Source: Gracilariopsis chorda
Lineage: Eukaryota > Rhodophyta > Florideophyceae > Gracilariales > Gracilariaceae
Direction: 5' to 3'
Length of the DNA stretch: 41,176 nucleotides
Assembly: GCA_003194525.1 (NCBI GenBank)
Contig: NBIV01000485.1
Coordinates: 1-41,176 of the forward strand
Shown here: positions 30,319-41,018 of the stretch, in pieces
Layout of the letters: each line of letters opens with the position of its first letter
Numbering within the stretch: the stretch's first letter is position 1
Program-made: the position numbers and the translations under genes
The notes under the pieces: model-generated
Told to the model about the DNA's origin: nothing
Databases searched by the model: none
What the model saw: only the letters and a program-made list of their open reading frames with translations

Positions 30319-30374
<56 letters not shown>

Positions 30375-30855
30375 CATGCGATTTCATTCACAATTTTTAT
30401 GCACAACAATAAAGTGGCACTAAAATAAAGCGTTCCATGTCCCTCATCATAGTTATGCACACCAGTAAAATGGCTCTACAATAAAGCAAGCCATATCATA
30501 CACCATGATTAAATGGCACTACAATAAAGTGTGCCATTTTAATTACCATGGTCATGCTCACCAATAAACTGGCACTATACTAAAGCATGCGATTTCATTC
30601 ACAATTTTTATGCACAACAATAAAGTGGCACTAAAATAAAGCGTTCCATGTCCCTCATCATGGTTATGCACACCAGTAAAATGGCACTACAATAAAGCAA
30701 GCCATATCATTCACCATGATTAAATGGCACTACAATAAAGCGTGCGATTTTAATTACCATGGTCATGCTCACCAATAAACTGGCACTACACTAAAATGTG
30801 CCATGTCATTCACCATGGTTATGCACACCAATAAAATGGCACTACAATAGAGCGT
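30010..30855 (+). repeat. ~57-bp satellite block with internal poly-A, unit 4
   Basis: This carries two ~210-bp higher-order repeats plus an interrupted partial copy. The partial copy runs into GCGTTCATGTTCATCATTT, then the poly-A run 30320-30373, then resumes at GCATGCGATTTC. Confidence 0.8.
30320..30373 (+). repeat. 54-nt poly-A tract inside the satellite
   Basis: 54 uninterrupted A, found in no other unit. The bases just before it have lost several positions relative to the other copies. It may be a replication slippage product, a retrotransposed tail, or an assembly/sequencing artefact. Confidence 0.9.
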
Positions 30856-31838
30856 GCCATGTCATTCGCGCACTGAGCGCTCCCCTTTCTTTTGCTTTAG
30901 TTACTGTACAAATGAAACATTGCTTGACATAAGTATACACGCATTTACTTCCCGGCACGTTTATAATCCTCTACAACATAGAGCATTACGCAGTGATCTC
31001 TTAACCAACGATCCACATAACTATGCTCTACACGACGATGCCAGGCGCGACAATGGTAAGAAGGACAAGGCTATGTGTAGTGATTCGACGCGCGACGATT
31101 CTAGGGACGACGATGCTCTACAATGGTGCAGTATACGCCAAGGTTGTACTTCCGCACGGTAGCATAGTTTAATGCATACTTCTCACATGCATTGCTGTCG
31201 TCTACGATGCTCCAAGCAACAAAGCTATGCTTGACCATGTTGTACATGAGGACTTTATGCGACATAGTGGAATGCGCGACGATTCTACTTCCGTTTACCA
31301 AGCAATGCTCTTCAGCTTCATCTTCAAACCTCAATACCATAGAAGCCACAATACCTGAGCAGCACGCCATGTTACCCTAAATGAGGTTCTGCACAAAAAT
31401 CATCGACGATGCTAGATGTCAAAATGCTGGACGCGACGATCCTAAGCGCGACGATGCTAGGCGTGACGATGCTAAGCGCGACGATGCTAGGCGCCATGAT
31501 ACCAGGCGCGATGATTCGAAGAGCAATGATGCTATATGTCAGTGTACAGATTTATGCTCAAATGTCGATGCAATAGAAGCCACTATACCTTCTCACACGC
31601 GCCAGCAGTGGCTATCTGATGCTCTGATGACTTCAAGGTATATTACAGGCGGCATGGCTACTCTGCTCAATAATGCTATGTACGAAAACGCTACGAAGGA
31701 CTATGCTCTGCACGATGGTGGCACTTTCCTTTCAAATGTTAAGATATACAGATCTCATCTACACGCCAGAAGCGTAGCGTGGCATAGCAGCCTCTGCAGA
31801 ATGCGTGCCAAGGCGGTGGGGCAGTCTGCACGCGGGGC

Positions 31839-32351
31839 GTGAAAAGCCCGCCTCGTGCAAGTCATGCCATTGCCATATCAGCATCTACGAACTGCATGCA
31901 GCGGTGGTGTGGTGCTCTGCACACGGGTGTGAAACGCCCGCGTGCAGAGCATTCCATTGATATAACAGCGTCTACGAACTGCATGCGGCGGCGGTGGGGT
32001 GCTCTGCACGCGGGCGTGAAACGCCCGCGTGCAGAGCACCTATTACCATTGCCTTCGATCATGCGTTGCATGACGGAGCTGAAAGTGCACTTTCAATGCA
32101 CACACAATTTTATTTATTTGGTAAATCCGACCCAGTTCCCAGTACGTGTCTGTTTTCCCCTCACTACCAATAAGGCAGAGTTCCAGTCGTCAAATGGTCG
32201 CATCGGACTCGATTTGCGTGATCGCTGTTTCACGCATGGCCATCTGTACATCGCTTTTTCTCAGACCACCAACCCGTCCAACATCGTGGCCTGTCTCCCT
32301 GCCGGTAGCACCTCTACCAATAATGTAGTGTACCCCGAAGTTCTTTCGTAG
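31839..32351 (+). pseudogene. Diverged helicase tail, unit 4
   Basis: 170-codon frame with helicase homology from 32130. It keeps TTNKA with the ancestral Asn but has AEFQSSN for AQGQSYS, DRCFTHGHLYIAFSQ for DGCFTHGQLYVAFSR, and CFPLTT for CFAITT. Most substitutions relative to the other copies alter the residue, which argues against purifying selection. The final NIVACLPAG...YPEVLS is identical. Confidence 0.7.
31911..32040. repeat. Very long GAA-capped hairpins in the diverged block
   Basis: 31998-32017 pairs perfectly over 20 bp with 32021-32040 across a GAA loop (arm starts GGTGCTCTGCACG). A slightly imperfect version lies about 87 bp upstream (31911-31950). It is the longest stem seen in the window and looks like an extended form of the hairpins at 23365-23389. 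Confidence 0.9.
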
Positions 32352-32671
32352 ACTAGCTTGATAGCTTTACATAAACCTCTTCTTTTTTCTTTCATTTTTT
32401 TTCTTCTCCTCTTCCTTTTTAATCCCCAATTATACTTGCATTCTACAAATAAACTGCCCAAAACACGCTTCCAAAATACTTCTTTCACTCTAATGCTTCT
32501 TTCACTCCTTAACGCGTGCGAAGCACGCAATGGAGCCACTTGTCTTTTTATACTAAAGACAATGTTTGCCCGTCTGTCTGTCTGTCGGTCAGCTAACGCT
32601 CACTTATTGGTCGCAATATCGGCAAGGAGGCTGCCAAGTGGAAACGTGGCATTTTATGCGCTCCAAGAGGC

Positions 32672-32935
32672 ATCTTGCACCGCATAATGGGGTTTTATGC
32701 GCTCCAAGAGGCATCTTGCACCGCAAAATGCGACACGTTTCCACCTGGCGCCTTTTGCAAACCACAGTTAATGCGACACGTTTTTACCTGCCGCCTTTTG
32801 CACACCACAGTAGCGAAGAGGTATTTGCACCGCATAATGTGACACGTTTCCACCTGGCGCCTTTTGCACACCACAGTGGCCAAGAGGCATCTTGCACCGC
32901 ATAATTCGACACGTTTCCACCTGGTGCCTCTTGCA
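32672..32935 (+). repeat. Expanded CACGTTTCCACCTGGCGCC repeats, unit 5
   Basis: At least four copies of the segment GCATCTTGCACCGCATAATG, CGACACGTTTCCACCTGGCG, CCTTTTGCA are present with irregular spacing and substitutions. Other units have one (unit 1) or two copies. Confidence 0.75.
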
Positions 32936-33069
32936 GGTCATACTAGCCTATCCGTTTGACCAACGTAGCCCACCTGTTACACTGCAGTAACCGACCCGTT
33001 GGAGGGCAGTGCACATGACCGTTTTAATTACTATTTTTCAACGGTCATGTGCACCAATGCTATTGCACG

Positions 33070-33696
33070 CTACACTACACCATGCTTATGCAAACCAATA
33101 TAGTGGCACTACAAAAAACCCTGCTATGTCATTCACAATGGTTAAATAGCACTACAATAAAGTCTGCCATTTTAATTACCATGGTTATGCGCACCAAAAA
33201 ATTGCACTACACTAAAGCGTGCCATGTCAATCACCATTGTTATGCACACCAATAAAATGGCACTACACTAAAGCGTTCCATGTCATTCACCATGGTTTAA
33301 TGGCACTACAATAAACCGTGCCATTTTAATTACCATGGTTATGCACACCAATAAAATGGCACTACACTAAAGCGTTCCATGTCATTCACCATAGTTATGC
33401 TCACCAATAAAGTGGCACTAAAATAAAGCGTGCCATGTCTTATACCATGGTTATGCACAACAATAAAGTGGCACTACACTAGAGCGTGCCATGTCACTCA
33501 CCATGGTTATGCACACCAATAAAATGGCACTACAATAAAGCATGCCATGTCATTCACCATGATTAAATGGCACTACAATAAAGCGTGCGATTTTAATTAC
33601 CATGGTTATGCTCACCAATAAAATGACACTACACTAAAATGTGCCATGTCATTCACCATGGTTATGCACACCAATAAAATGGCACTACAATAGAGC
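33070..33696 (+). repeat. ~57-bp satellite block, diverged form, unit 5
   Basis: The monomers are more regular and closer to a simple consensus (GCACTACACTAAAGCGTGCC, ATGTCATTCACCATGGTTAT) than in the other units. The ~210-bp higher-order pattern is not apparent. Confidence 0.75.
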
Positions 33697-34793
33697 GTGC
33701 CATGTCATTCGCGCACAGAGTGCTCCCCTTTCTTTTGCTTTAGTTACTGTACAAATGAAACATTGCTTGACATAAGTATACACGCATTTACTTCCCGGCA
33801 CGTCTATAATCCTCTACAACATAGAGCATTACGCAGTGATCTCTTAACCAACGATCCACATAACTATGCTCTACACGACGATGCCAGGCGCGACAATGGT
33901 AAGAAGGACAAGGCTATGTGTAGTGATTCGACGCGCGACGATTCTAGGGACGACGATGCTCTACAATGGTGCAGTATACGCCAAGGTTGTACTTCCGCAC
34001 GGTAGCATAGTTTAATGCATACTTCTCACATGCATTGCTGTCGTCTACGATGCTCCAAGCAACAAAGCTATGCTTGACCATGTTGTACATGAAGACTTTA
34101 TGCGACATAGTGGAATGCGCGACGATTCTACTTCCGTTTACCAAGCAATGCTCTTCAGCTTCATCTTCAAACCTCAATACCATAGAAGCCACAATACCTG
34201 AGCAGCACGCCATGTTACCCTAAATGAGGTTCTGCACAAAAATCATCGACGATGCTAGATGTCAAAATGCTGGACGCGACGATCCTAAGCGCGACGATGC
34301 TAGGCGTGACGATGCTAAGCGCGACGATGCTAGGCGCCATGATACCAGGCGCGATGATTCGAAGAGCAATGATGCTATATGTCAGTGTACAGATTTATGC
34401 TCAAATGTCGATGCAATAGAAGCCACTATACCTTCTCACACGCGCCAGCAGTGGCTATCTGATGATCTGGTGACTTCAAGGTATATTACAGGCGGCATGG
34501 CTACTCTGTTCAATAATGCTATGGACGAAAACGCTACGAAGGACTATGCTCTGCACGATGGTGGCACTTTCCTTCCAAATGTTGAGATATACAGATTTCA
34601 TCTACGTGCCAGAAGCGTAGCGTGGCATAGCAGTCTCTGCAGAATGCGCGCAAAGCCGGTGGGACAGTCTGCACGCGGGGCGTGAAACGCCCGATCTCAT
34701 CTACACGCCAGACGCGTAGTGTGACATAGCAGCCTCTGCAGACTGCGTGCCGAGGCGGTGGGGCAGTCTGCACGCGGGGCATGAAATGCCCTC

Positions 34794-35201
34794 GTGCAAA
34801 GCATGCCATTGCCATACCAGCATCTAAGAACTGCATGCGGCGGCGGTGTGGTGTGCCACGTGGGCGTGAAACGCCCCCGTGCAGAGCACGTAATACCATT
34901 GCCTTCGATCATGCGTTGCATGACGGAGCTGAGAGCGCACTTTCTATGCACACACAATTTCATTTACTTGGTAAATCAGACCCAGTTCCCAGTACGTGTC
35001 TGTTTTGCCATCACTACCAAGAAGGCACAGGGTCAGTCGTATAGTGGTCGCATGGGACTGGATTTGCGTGATGGCTGTTTCACGCATGGCCAGCTGTACG
35101 TCACCTTTTCTCGGACCACCAACCCGTCCAACATCGTGGCCTGTCTCCCTGCCGGTAGCACCTCTACCAATAATGTAGTGTACCCCGAAGTTCTTTCGTA
35201 G
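34794..35201 (+). pseudogene. Helicase tail with chimeric upstream frame, unit 5
   Basis: 135-codon frame with helicase homology from 34980, TTKKAQGQ and HGQLYVTFSR. GRIGLDL has become GRMGLDL. It returns to the common sequence type despite the diverged 5' half of this unit. Confidence 0.7.
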
Positions 35202-35894
35202 ACCAACTTGATAGCTTTAAGTAAACGTCTTCTTTTTTCTTTCATTTTTTTCTTTTCTTCTCCCTTCTCACTCTCCAAACATACTTGCATTCTACAAACA
35301 AACTACCCAAAACACGGTACCCAAATACTCCTTTCAATCTAATGCTTCTTCCACTCCCTAACGCGTGCGAAGCACGCAATGGAGCCACTTGTCCCCCCTT
35401 ACTAAAGACAATGTTTGTCCGTCTGTCTGACTGTGCGTCAGCTAACGCCCACTCATTGGCTGAGAAATCGCCAAAGAGGCTGCCAAGTGGAAACCTGGCA
35501 TTTTATGCGCTCCAAGAGGCATCTTGCACCGCATAATGCGACACGTTTCCACCTGGCGCCTTTTGCACGCCAGCTTGCACCGCATAATGCGACACGTTTC
35601 CACCTGGCGCCTTTTGCACGCCACAGTAGCCTAGCCGTTTCACCATAGTAGCCAACCCACTACCCTACAGTAACTAAGCCGTTGCAATGCAGTGCACATG
35701 ACCGTTTTAATTACTATTTTTCAACGGTCATGTGCACCAATGGCATTGCACGCTACACTACATGGTTAGGCACACCAATAAAATGGCACTACACTAAACT
35801 AAGCCGTTGCAATGCAGTGCACATGACCGTTTTAATTACTATATTTCAACAGTCATGTGCACGAATGCCATTGCACGCTAGACTACACCATGGT

Positions 35895-36605
35895 TATGCA
35901 CACCAATAAAGTTGCACTAAAAAAACCCGTGCCATGTCAATCACCATGGGTAAATCGCACTACAATAAAGCGTGCCATTTTAACTTCCATGGTTATGCAC
36001 ACCAATAAATTGGCACTACACTAAAGCGTGCCATGTCATTCACCATGGTTTAAACGCACTACAATAAAGTGTGCCATTTTAATTACCATGGTCATGCTCA
36101 CCAATAAACTGGCACTATACTAAAGCATGCGATTTCATTCACAATTTTTATGCACAACAATAAAGTGGCACTAAAATAAAGCGTTCCATGTCCCTCATCA
36201 TAGTTATGCACACCAGTAAAATGGCTCTACAATAAAGCAAGCCATATCATACACCATGATTAAATGGCACTACAATAAAGTGTGCCATTTTAATTACCAT
36301 GGTCATGCTCACCAATAAACTGGCACTATACTAAAGCATGCGACTTCATTCACAATTTTTATGCACAACAATAAAGTGGCACTAAAATAAAGCGTTCCAT
36401 GTCCCTCACCATGGTTATGCACACCAGTAAAATGGCACTACAATAAAGCAAGCCATATCATTCACCATGATTAAATGGCACTACAATAAAGCGTGCGATT
36501 TAAATTACCATGGTCATGCTCACCAATAAACTGGCACTACACTAAAATGTGCCATGTCATTCACCATGGTTATGCACACCAATAAAATGGCACTACAATA
36601 GAGCG
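35895..36605 (+). repeat. ~57-bp satellite block, unit 6
   Basis: Two ~210-bp higher-order repeats; the second carries GCGACTTCATTC. Apparently identical to the block of unit 7. Confidence 0.85.
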
Positions 36606-37701
36606 TGCCATGTCATTCGCGCACTGAGCGCTCCCCTTTCTTTTGCTTTAGTTACTGTACAAAAGAAACATTGCTTGACATAAGTATACACGCATTTACT
36701 TCCCGGCACGTTTATAATCCTCTACAACATAGAGCATTACGCAGTGATCTCTTAACCAACGATCCACATAACTATGCTCTACACGACGATGCCAGGCGCG
36801 ACAATGGTAAGAAGGACAAGGCTATGTGTAGTGATTCGACGCGCGACGATTCTAGGGACGACGATGCTCTACAATGGTGCAGTATACGCCAAGGTTGTAC
36901 TTCCGCACGGTAGCATAGTTTAATGCATACTTCTCACATGCATTGCTGTCGTCTACGATGCTCCAAGCAACAAAGCTATGCTTGACCATGTTGTACATGA
37001 GGACTTTATGCGACATAGTGGAATGCGCGACGATTCTACTTCCGTTTACCAAGCAATGCTCTTCAGCTTTATCTTCAAACCTCAATACCATAGAAGCCAC
37101 AATACCTGAGCAGCACGCCATGTTACCCTAAATGAGGTTCTGCACAAAAATCATCGACGATGCTAGATGTCAAAATGCTGGACGCGACGATCCTAAGCGC
37201 GACGATGCTAGGCGTGACGATGCTAAGCGCGACGATGCTAGGCGCGATGATACCAGGCGCGATGATTCGAAGAGCAATGATGCTATATGTCAGTGTACAG
37301 ATTTATGCTCAAATGTCGATGCAATAGAAGCCACTATACCTTCTCACACGCGCCAGCAGTGGCTATCTGATGATCTGGTGACTTCAAGGTATATCACAGG
37401 CGGCATGGCTACTCTGTTCAATAATGCTATGGACGAAAACGCTACGAAGGACTATGCTCTGCACGATGGTGGCACTTTCCTTCCAAATGTTGAGATATAC
37501 AGATTTCATCTACGTGCCAGAAGCGTAGCGTGGCATAGCAGTCTCTGCAGAATGCGCGCAAAGCCGGTGGGACAGTCTGCACGCGGGGCGTGAAACGCCC
37601 GATCTCATCTACACGCCAGACGCGTAGTGTGACATAGCAGCCTCTGCAGACTGCGTGCCGAGGCGGTGGGGCAGTCTGCACGCGGGGCATGAAATGCCCT
37701 C

Positions 37702-38109
37702 GTGCAAAGCATGCCATTGCCATACCAGCATCTAAGAACTGCATGCGGCGGCGGTGTGGTGTGCCACGTGGGCGTGAAACGTCCCCGTGCAGAGCACGTA
37801 ATACCATTGCCTTCGATCATGCGTTGCATGACGGAGCTGAGAGCGCACTTTCTATCCACACACAATTTCATTTACTTGGTAAATCAGATCCAGTTCCCAG
37901 TACGTGTCTGTTTTGCCATCACTACCAAGAAGGCAGAGGGTCAGTCGTATAGTGGTCGCATCGGACTGGATTTGCGTGATGGCTGTTTCACGCATGGCCA
38001 GCTGTACGTCACCTTTTCTCGGACCACCAACCCGTCCAACATCGTGGCCTGTCTCCCTGCCGGTAGCACCTCTACCAATAATGTAGTGTACCCCGAAGTT
38101 CTTTCGTAG
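37702..38109 (+). pseudogene. Helicase tail with chimeric upstream frame, unit 6
   Basis: 135-codon frame with helicase homology from 37888. QTQFPVR is QIQFPVR, and TTNKAQGQ is TTKKAEGQ, so both the Asn and the Gln of the motif are lost. Confidence 0.7.
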
Positions 38110-38802
38110 ACCAACTTGATAGCTTTAAGTAAACGTCTTCTTTTTTCTTTCATTTTTTTCTTTTCTTCTCCCTTCTCACTCTCCAAACATACTTGCATTC
38201 TACAAACAAACTACCCAAAACACGGTACCCAAATACTCCTTTCAATCTAATGCTTCTTCCACTCCCTAACGCGTGCGAAGCACGCAATGGAGCCACTTGT
38301 CCCCCCTTACTAAAGACAATGTTTGTCCGTCTGTCTGACTGTGCGTCAGCTAACGCCCACTCATTGGCTGAGAAATCGCCAAAGAGGCTGCCAAGTGGAA
38401 ACCTGGCATTTTATGCGCTCCAAGAGGCATCTTGCACCGCATAATGCGACACGTTTCCACCTGGCGCCTTTTGCACGCCAGCTTGCACCGCATAATGCGA
38501 CACGTTTCCACCTGGCGCCTTTTGCACGCCACAGTAGCCTAGCCGTTTCACCATAGTAGCCAACCCACTACCCTACAGTAACTAAGCCGTTGCAATGCAG
38601 TGCACATGACCGTTTTAATTACTATTTTTCAACGGTCATGTGCACCAATGGCATTGCACGCTACACTACATGGTTAGGCACACCAATAAAATGGCACTAC
38701 ACTAAACTAAGCCGTTGCAATGCAGTGCACATGACCGTTTTAATTACTATATTTCAACAGTCATGTGCACGAATGCCATTGCACGCTAGACTACACCATG
38801 GT

Positions 38803-39513
38803 TATGCACACCAATAAAGTTGCACTAAAAAAACCCGTGCCATGTCAATCACCATGGGTAAATCGCACTACAATAAAGCGTGCCATTTTAACTTCCATGG
38901 TTATGCACACCAATAAATTGGCACTACACTAAAGCGTGCCATGTCATTCACCATGGTTTAAACGCACTACAATAAAGTGTGCCATTTTAATTACCATGGT
39001 CATGCTCACCAATAAACTGGCACTATACTAAAGCATGCGATTTCATTCACAATTTTTATGCACAACAATAAAGTGGCACTAAAATAAAGCGTTCCATGTC
39101 CCTCATCATAGTTATGCACACCAGTAAAATGGCTCTACAATAAAGCAAGCCATATCATACACCATGATTAAATGGCACTACAATAAAGTGTGCCATTTTA
39201 ATTACCATGGTCATGCTCACCAATAAACTGGCACTATACTAAAGCATGCGACTTCATTCACAATTTTTATGCACAACAATAAAGTGGCACTAAAATAAAG
39301 CGTTCCATGTCCCTCACCATGGTTATGCACACCAGTAAAATGGCACTACAATAAAGCAAGCCATATCATTCACCATGATTAAATGGCACTACAATAAAGC
39401 GTGCGATTTAAATTACCATGGTCATGCTCACCAATAAACTGGCACTACACTAAAATGTGCCATGTCATTCACCATGGTTATGCACACCAATAAAATGGCA
39501 CTACAATAGAGCG
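38803..39513 (+). repeat. ~57-bp satellite block, unit 7
   Basis: Two ~210-bp higher-order repeats matching unit 6, including the shared GCGACTTCATTC and GCGATTTAAATTACC variants. Confidence 0.85.
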
Positions 39514-40609
39514 TGCCATGTCATTCGCGCACTGAGCGCTCCCCTTTCTTTTGCTTTAGTTACTGTACAAAAGAAACATTGCTTGACATAAGTATACACG
39601 CATTTACTTCCCGGCACGTTTATAATCCTCTACAACATAGAGCATTACGCAGTGATCTCTTAACCAACGATCCACATAACTATGCTCTACACGACGATGC
39701 CAGGCGCGACAATGGTAAGAAGGACAAGGCTATGTGTAGTGATTCGACGCGCGACGATTCTAGGGACGACGATGCTCTACAATGGTGCAGTATACGCCAA
39801 GGTTGTACTTCCGCACGGTAGCATAGTTTAATGCATACTTCTCACATGCATTGCTGTCGTCTACGATGCTCCAAGCAACAAAGCTATGCTTGACCATGTT
39901 GTACATGAGGACTTTATGCGACATAGTGGAATGCGCGACGATTCTACTTCCGTTTACCAAGCAATGCTCTTCAGCTTTATCTTCAAACCTCAATACCATA
40001 GAAGCCACAATACCTGAGCAGCACGCCATGTTACCCTAAATGAGGTTCTGCACAAAAATCATCGACGATGCTAGATGTCAAAATGCTGGACGCGACGATC
40101 CTAAGCGCGACGATGCTAGGCGTGACGATGCTAAGCGCGACGATGCTAGGCGCGATGATACCAGGCGCGATGATTCGAAGAGCAATGATGCTATATGTCA
40201 GTGTACAGATTTATGCTCAAATGTCGATGCAATAGAAGCCACTATACCTTCTCACACGCGCCAGCAGTGGCTATCTGATGATCTGGTGACTTCAAGGTAT
40301 ATCACAGGCGGCATGGCTACTCTGTTCAATAATGCTATGGACGAAAACGCTACGAAGGACTATGCTCTGCACGATGGTGGCACTTTCCTTCCAAATGTTG
40401 AGATATACAGATTTCATCTACGTGCCAGAAGCGTAGCGTGGCATAGCAGTCTCTGCAGAATGCGCGCAAAGCCGGTGGGACAGTCTGCACGCGGGGCGTG
40501 AAACGCCCGATCTCATCTACACGCCAGACGCGTAGTGTGACATAGCAGCCTCTGCAGACTGCGTGCCGAGGCGGTGGGGCAGTCTGCACGCGGGGCATGA
40601 AATGCCCTC

Positions 40610-41018
40610 GTGCAAAGCATGCCATTGCCATACCAGCATCTAAGAACTGCATGCGGCGGCGGTGTGGTGTGCCACGTGGGCGTGAAACGTCCCCGTGCAG
40701 AGCACGTAATACCATTGCCTTCGATCATGCGTTGCATGACGGAGCTGAGAGCGCACTTTCTATCCACACACAATTTCATTTACTTGGTAAATCAGATCCA
40801 GTTCCCAGTACGTGTCTGTTTTGCCATCACTACCAAGAAGGCAGAGGGTCAGTCGTATAGTGGTCGCATCGGACTGGATTTGCGTGATGGCTGTTTCACG
40901 CATGGCCAGCTTGTACGTCACCTTTTCTCGGACCACCAACCCGTCCAAACATCGTGGCCTGTCTCCTGCCGGTAGCACCTCTACCAATAATGTAGTGTAC
41001 CCCGAAGTTCTTTCGTAG
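40610..41018 (+). pseudogene. Helicase tail with frameshifts, unit 7
   Basis: Same frame as unit 6 up to GQL, then an extra T (CAGCTTGTACG) shifts it and the reading ends at 40975. A second indel (GTCCAAACATC) and a missing C (GTCTCCTGCC) follow. The original end (YPEVLS) is seen in another frame up to 41018. Confidence 0.7.

Larger units (their letters stand above)
29506..32542 (+). mobile_element. Array unit 4: internally deleted Helitron (3037 bp), 3' third diverged
   Basis: The first ~2.15 kb match the other units, apart from a 54-nt poly-A and local rearrangement in the satellite. From about 31664 to its end the sequence diverges clearly. One GAA-hairpin block is missing and another is duplicated. 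The helicase tail from 32130 has many changes. The 3' hairpin 32514-32528 is perfect. Confidence 0.75.
32543..35391 (+). mobile_element. Array unit 5: internally deleted Helitron (2849 bp), 5' part diverged
   Basis: The 5' end reads TCTTTTTATACTAAAGAC, then AATGTTTGCCCGTCTGTCTG, closer to typical Helitron starts than the C-rich form of the other units. The part to about 33722 is diverged, with four or more degenerate copies of the 51-bp repeat (32672-32935) and only one long hairpin (GTGCACATGACCGTT near 33009). After 33722 it matches the other units. The helicase tail starts at 34980 and the 3' hairpin is 35363-35377. Confidence 0.75.
35392..38299 (+). mobile_element. Array unit 6: internally deleted Helitron (2908 bp)
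   Basis: Same order of parts as unit 2, with long hairpins from 35688, helicase tail from 37888 and 3' hairpin 38271-38285. It shares private changes with unit 7 (GATCCAG for GACCCAG, AGGCAGAGGG for AGGCACAGGG, GCGACTTCATTC, GCGATTTAAATTACC). Confidence 0.75.
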
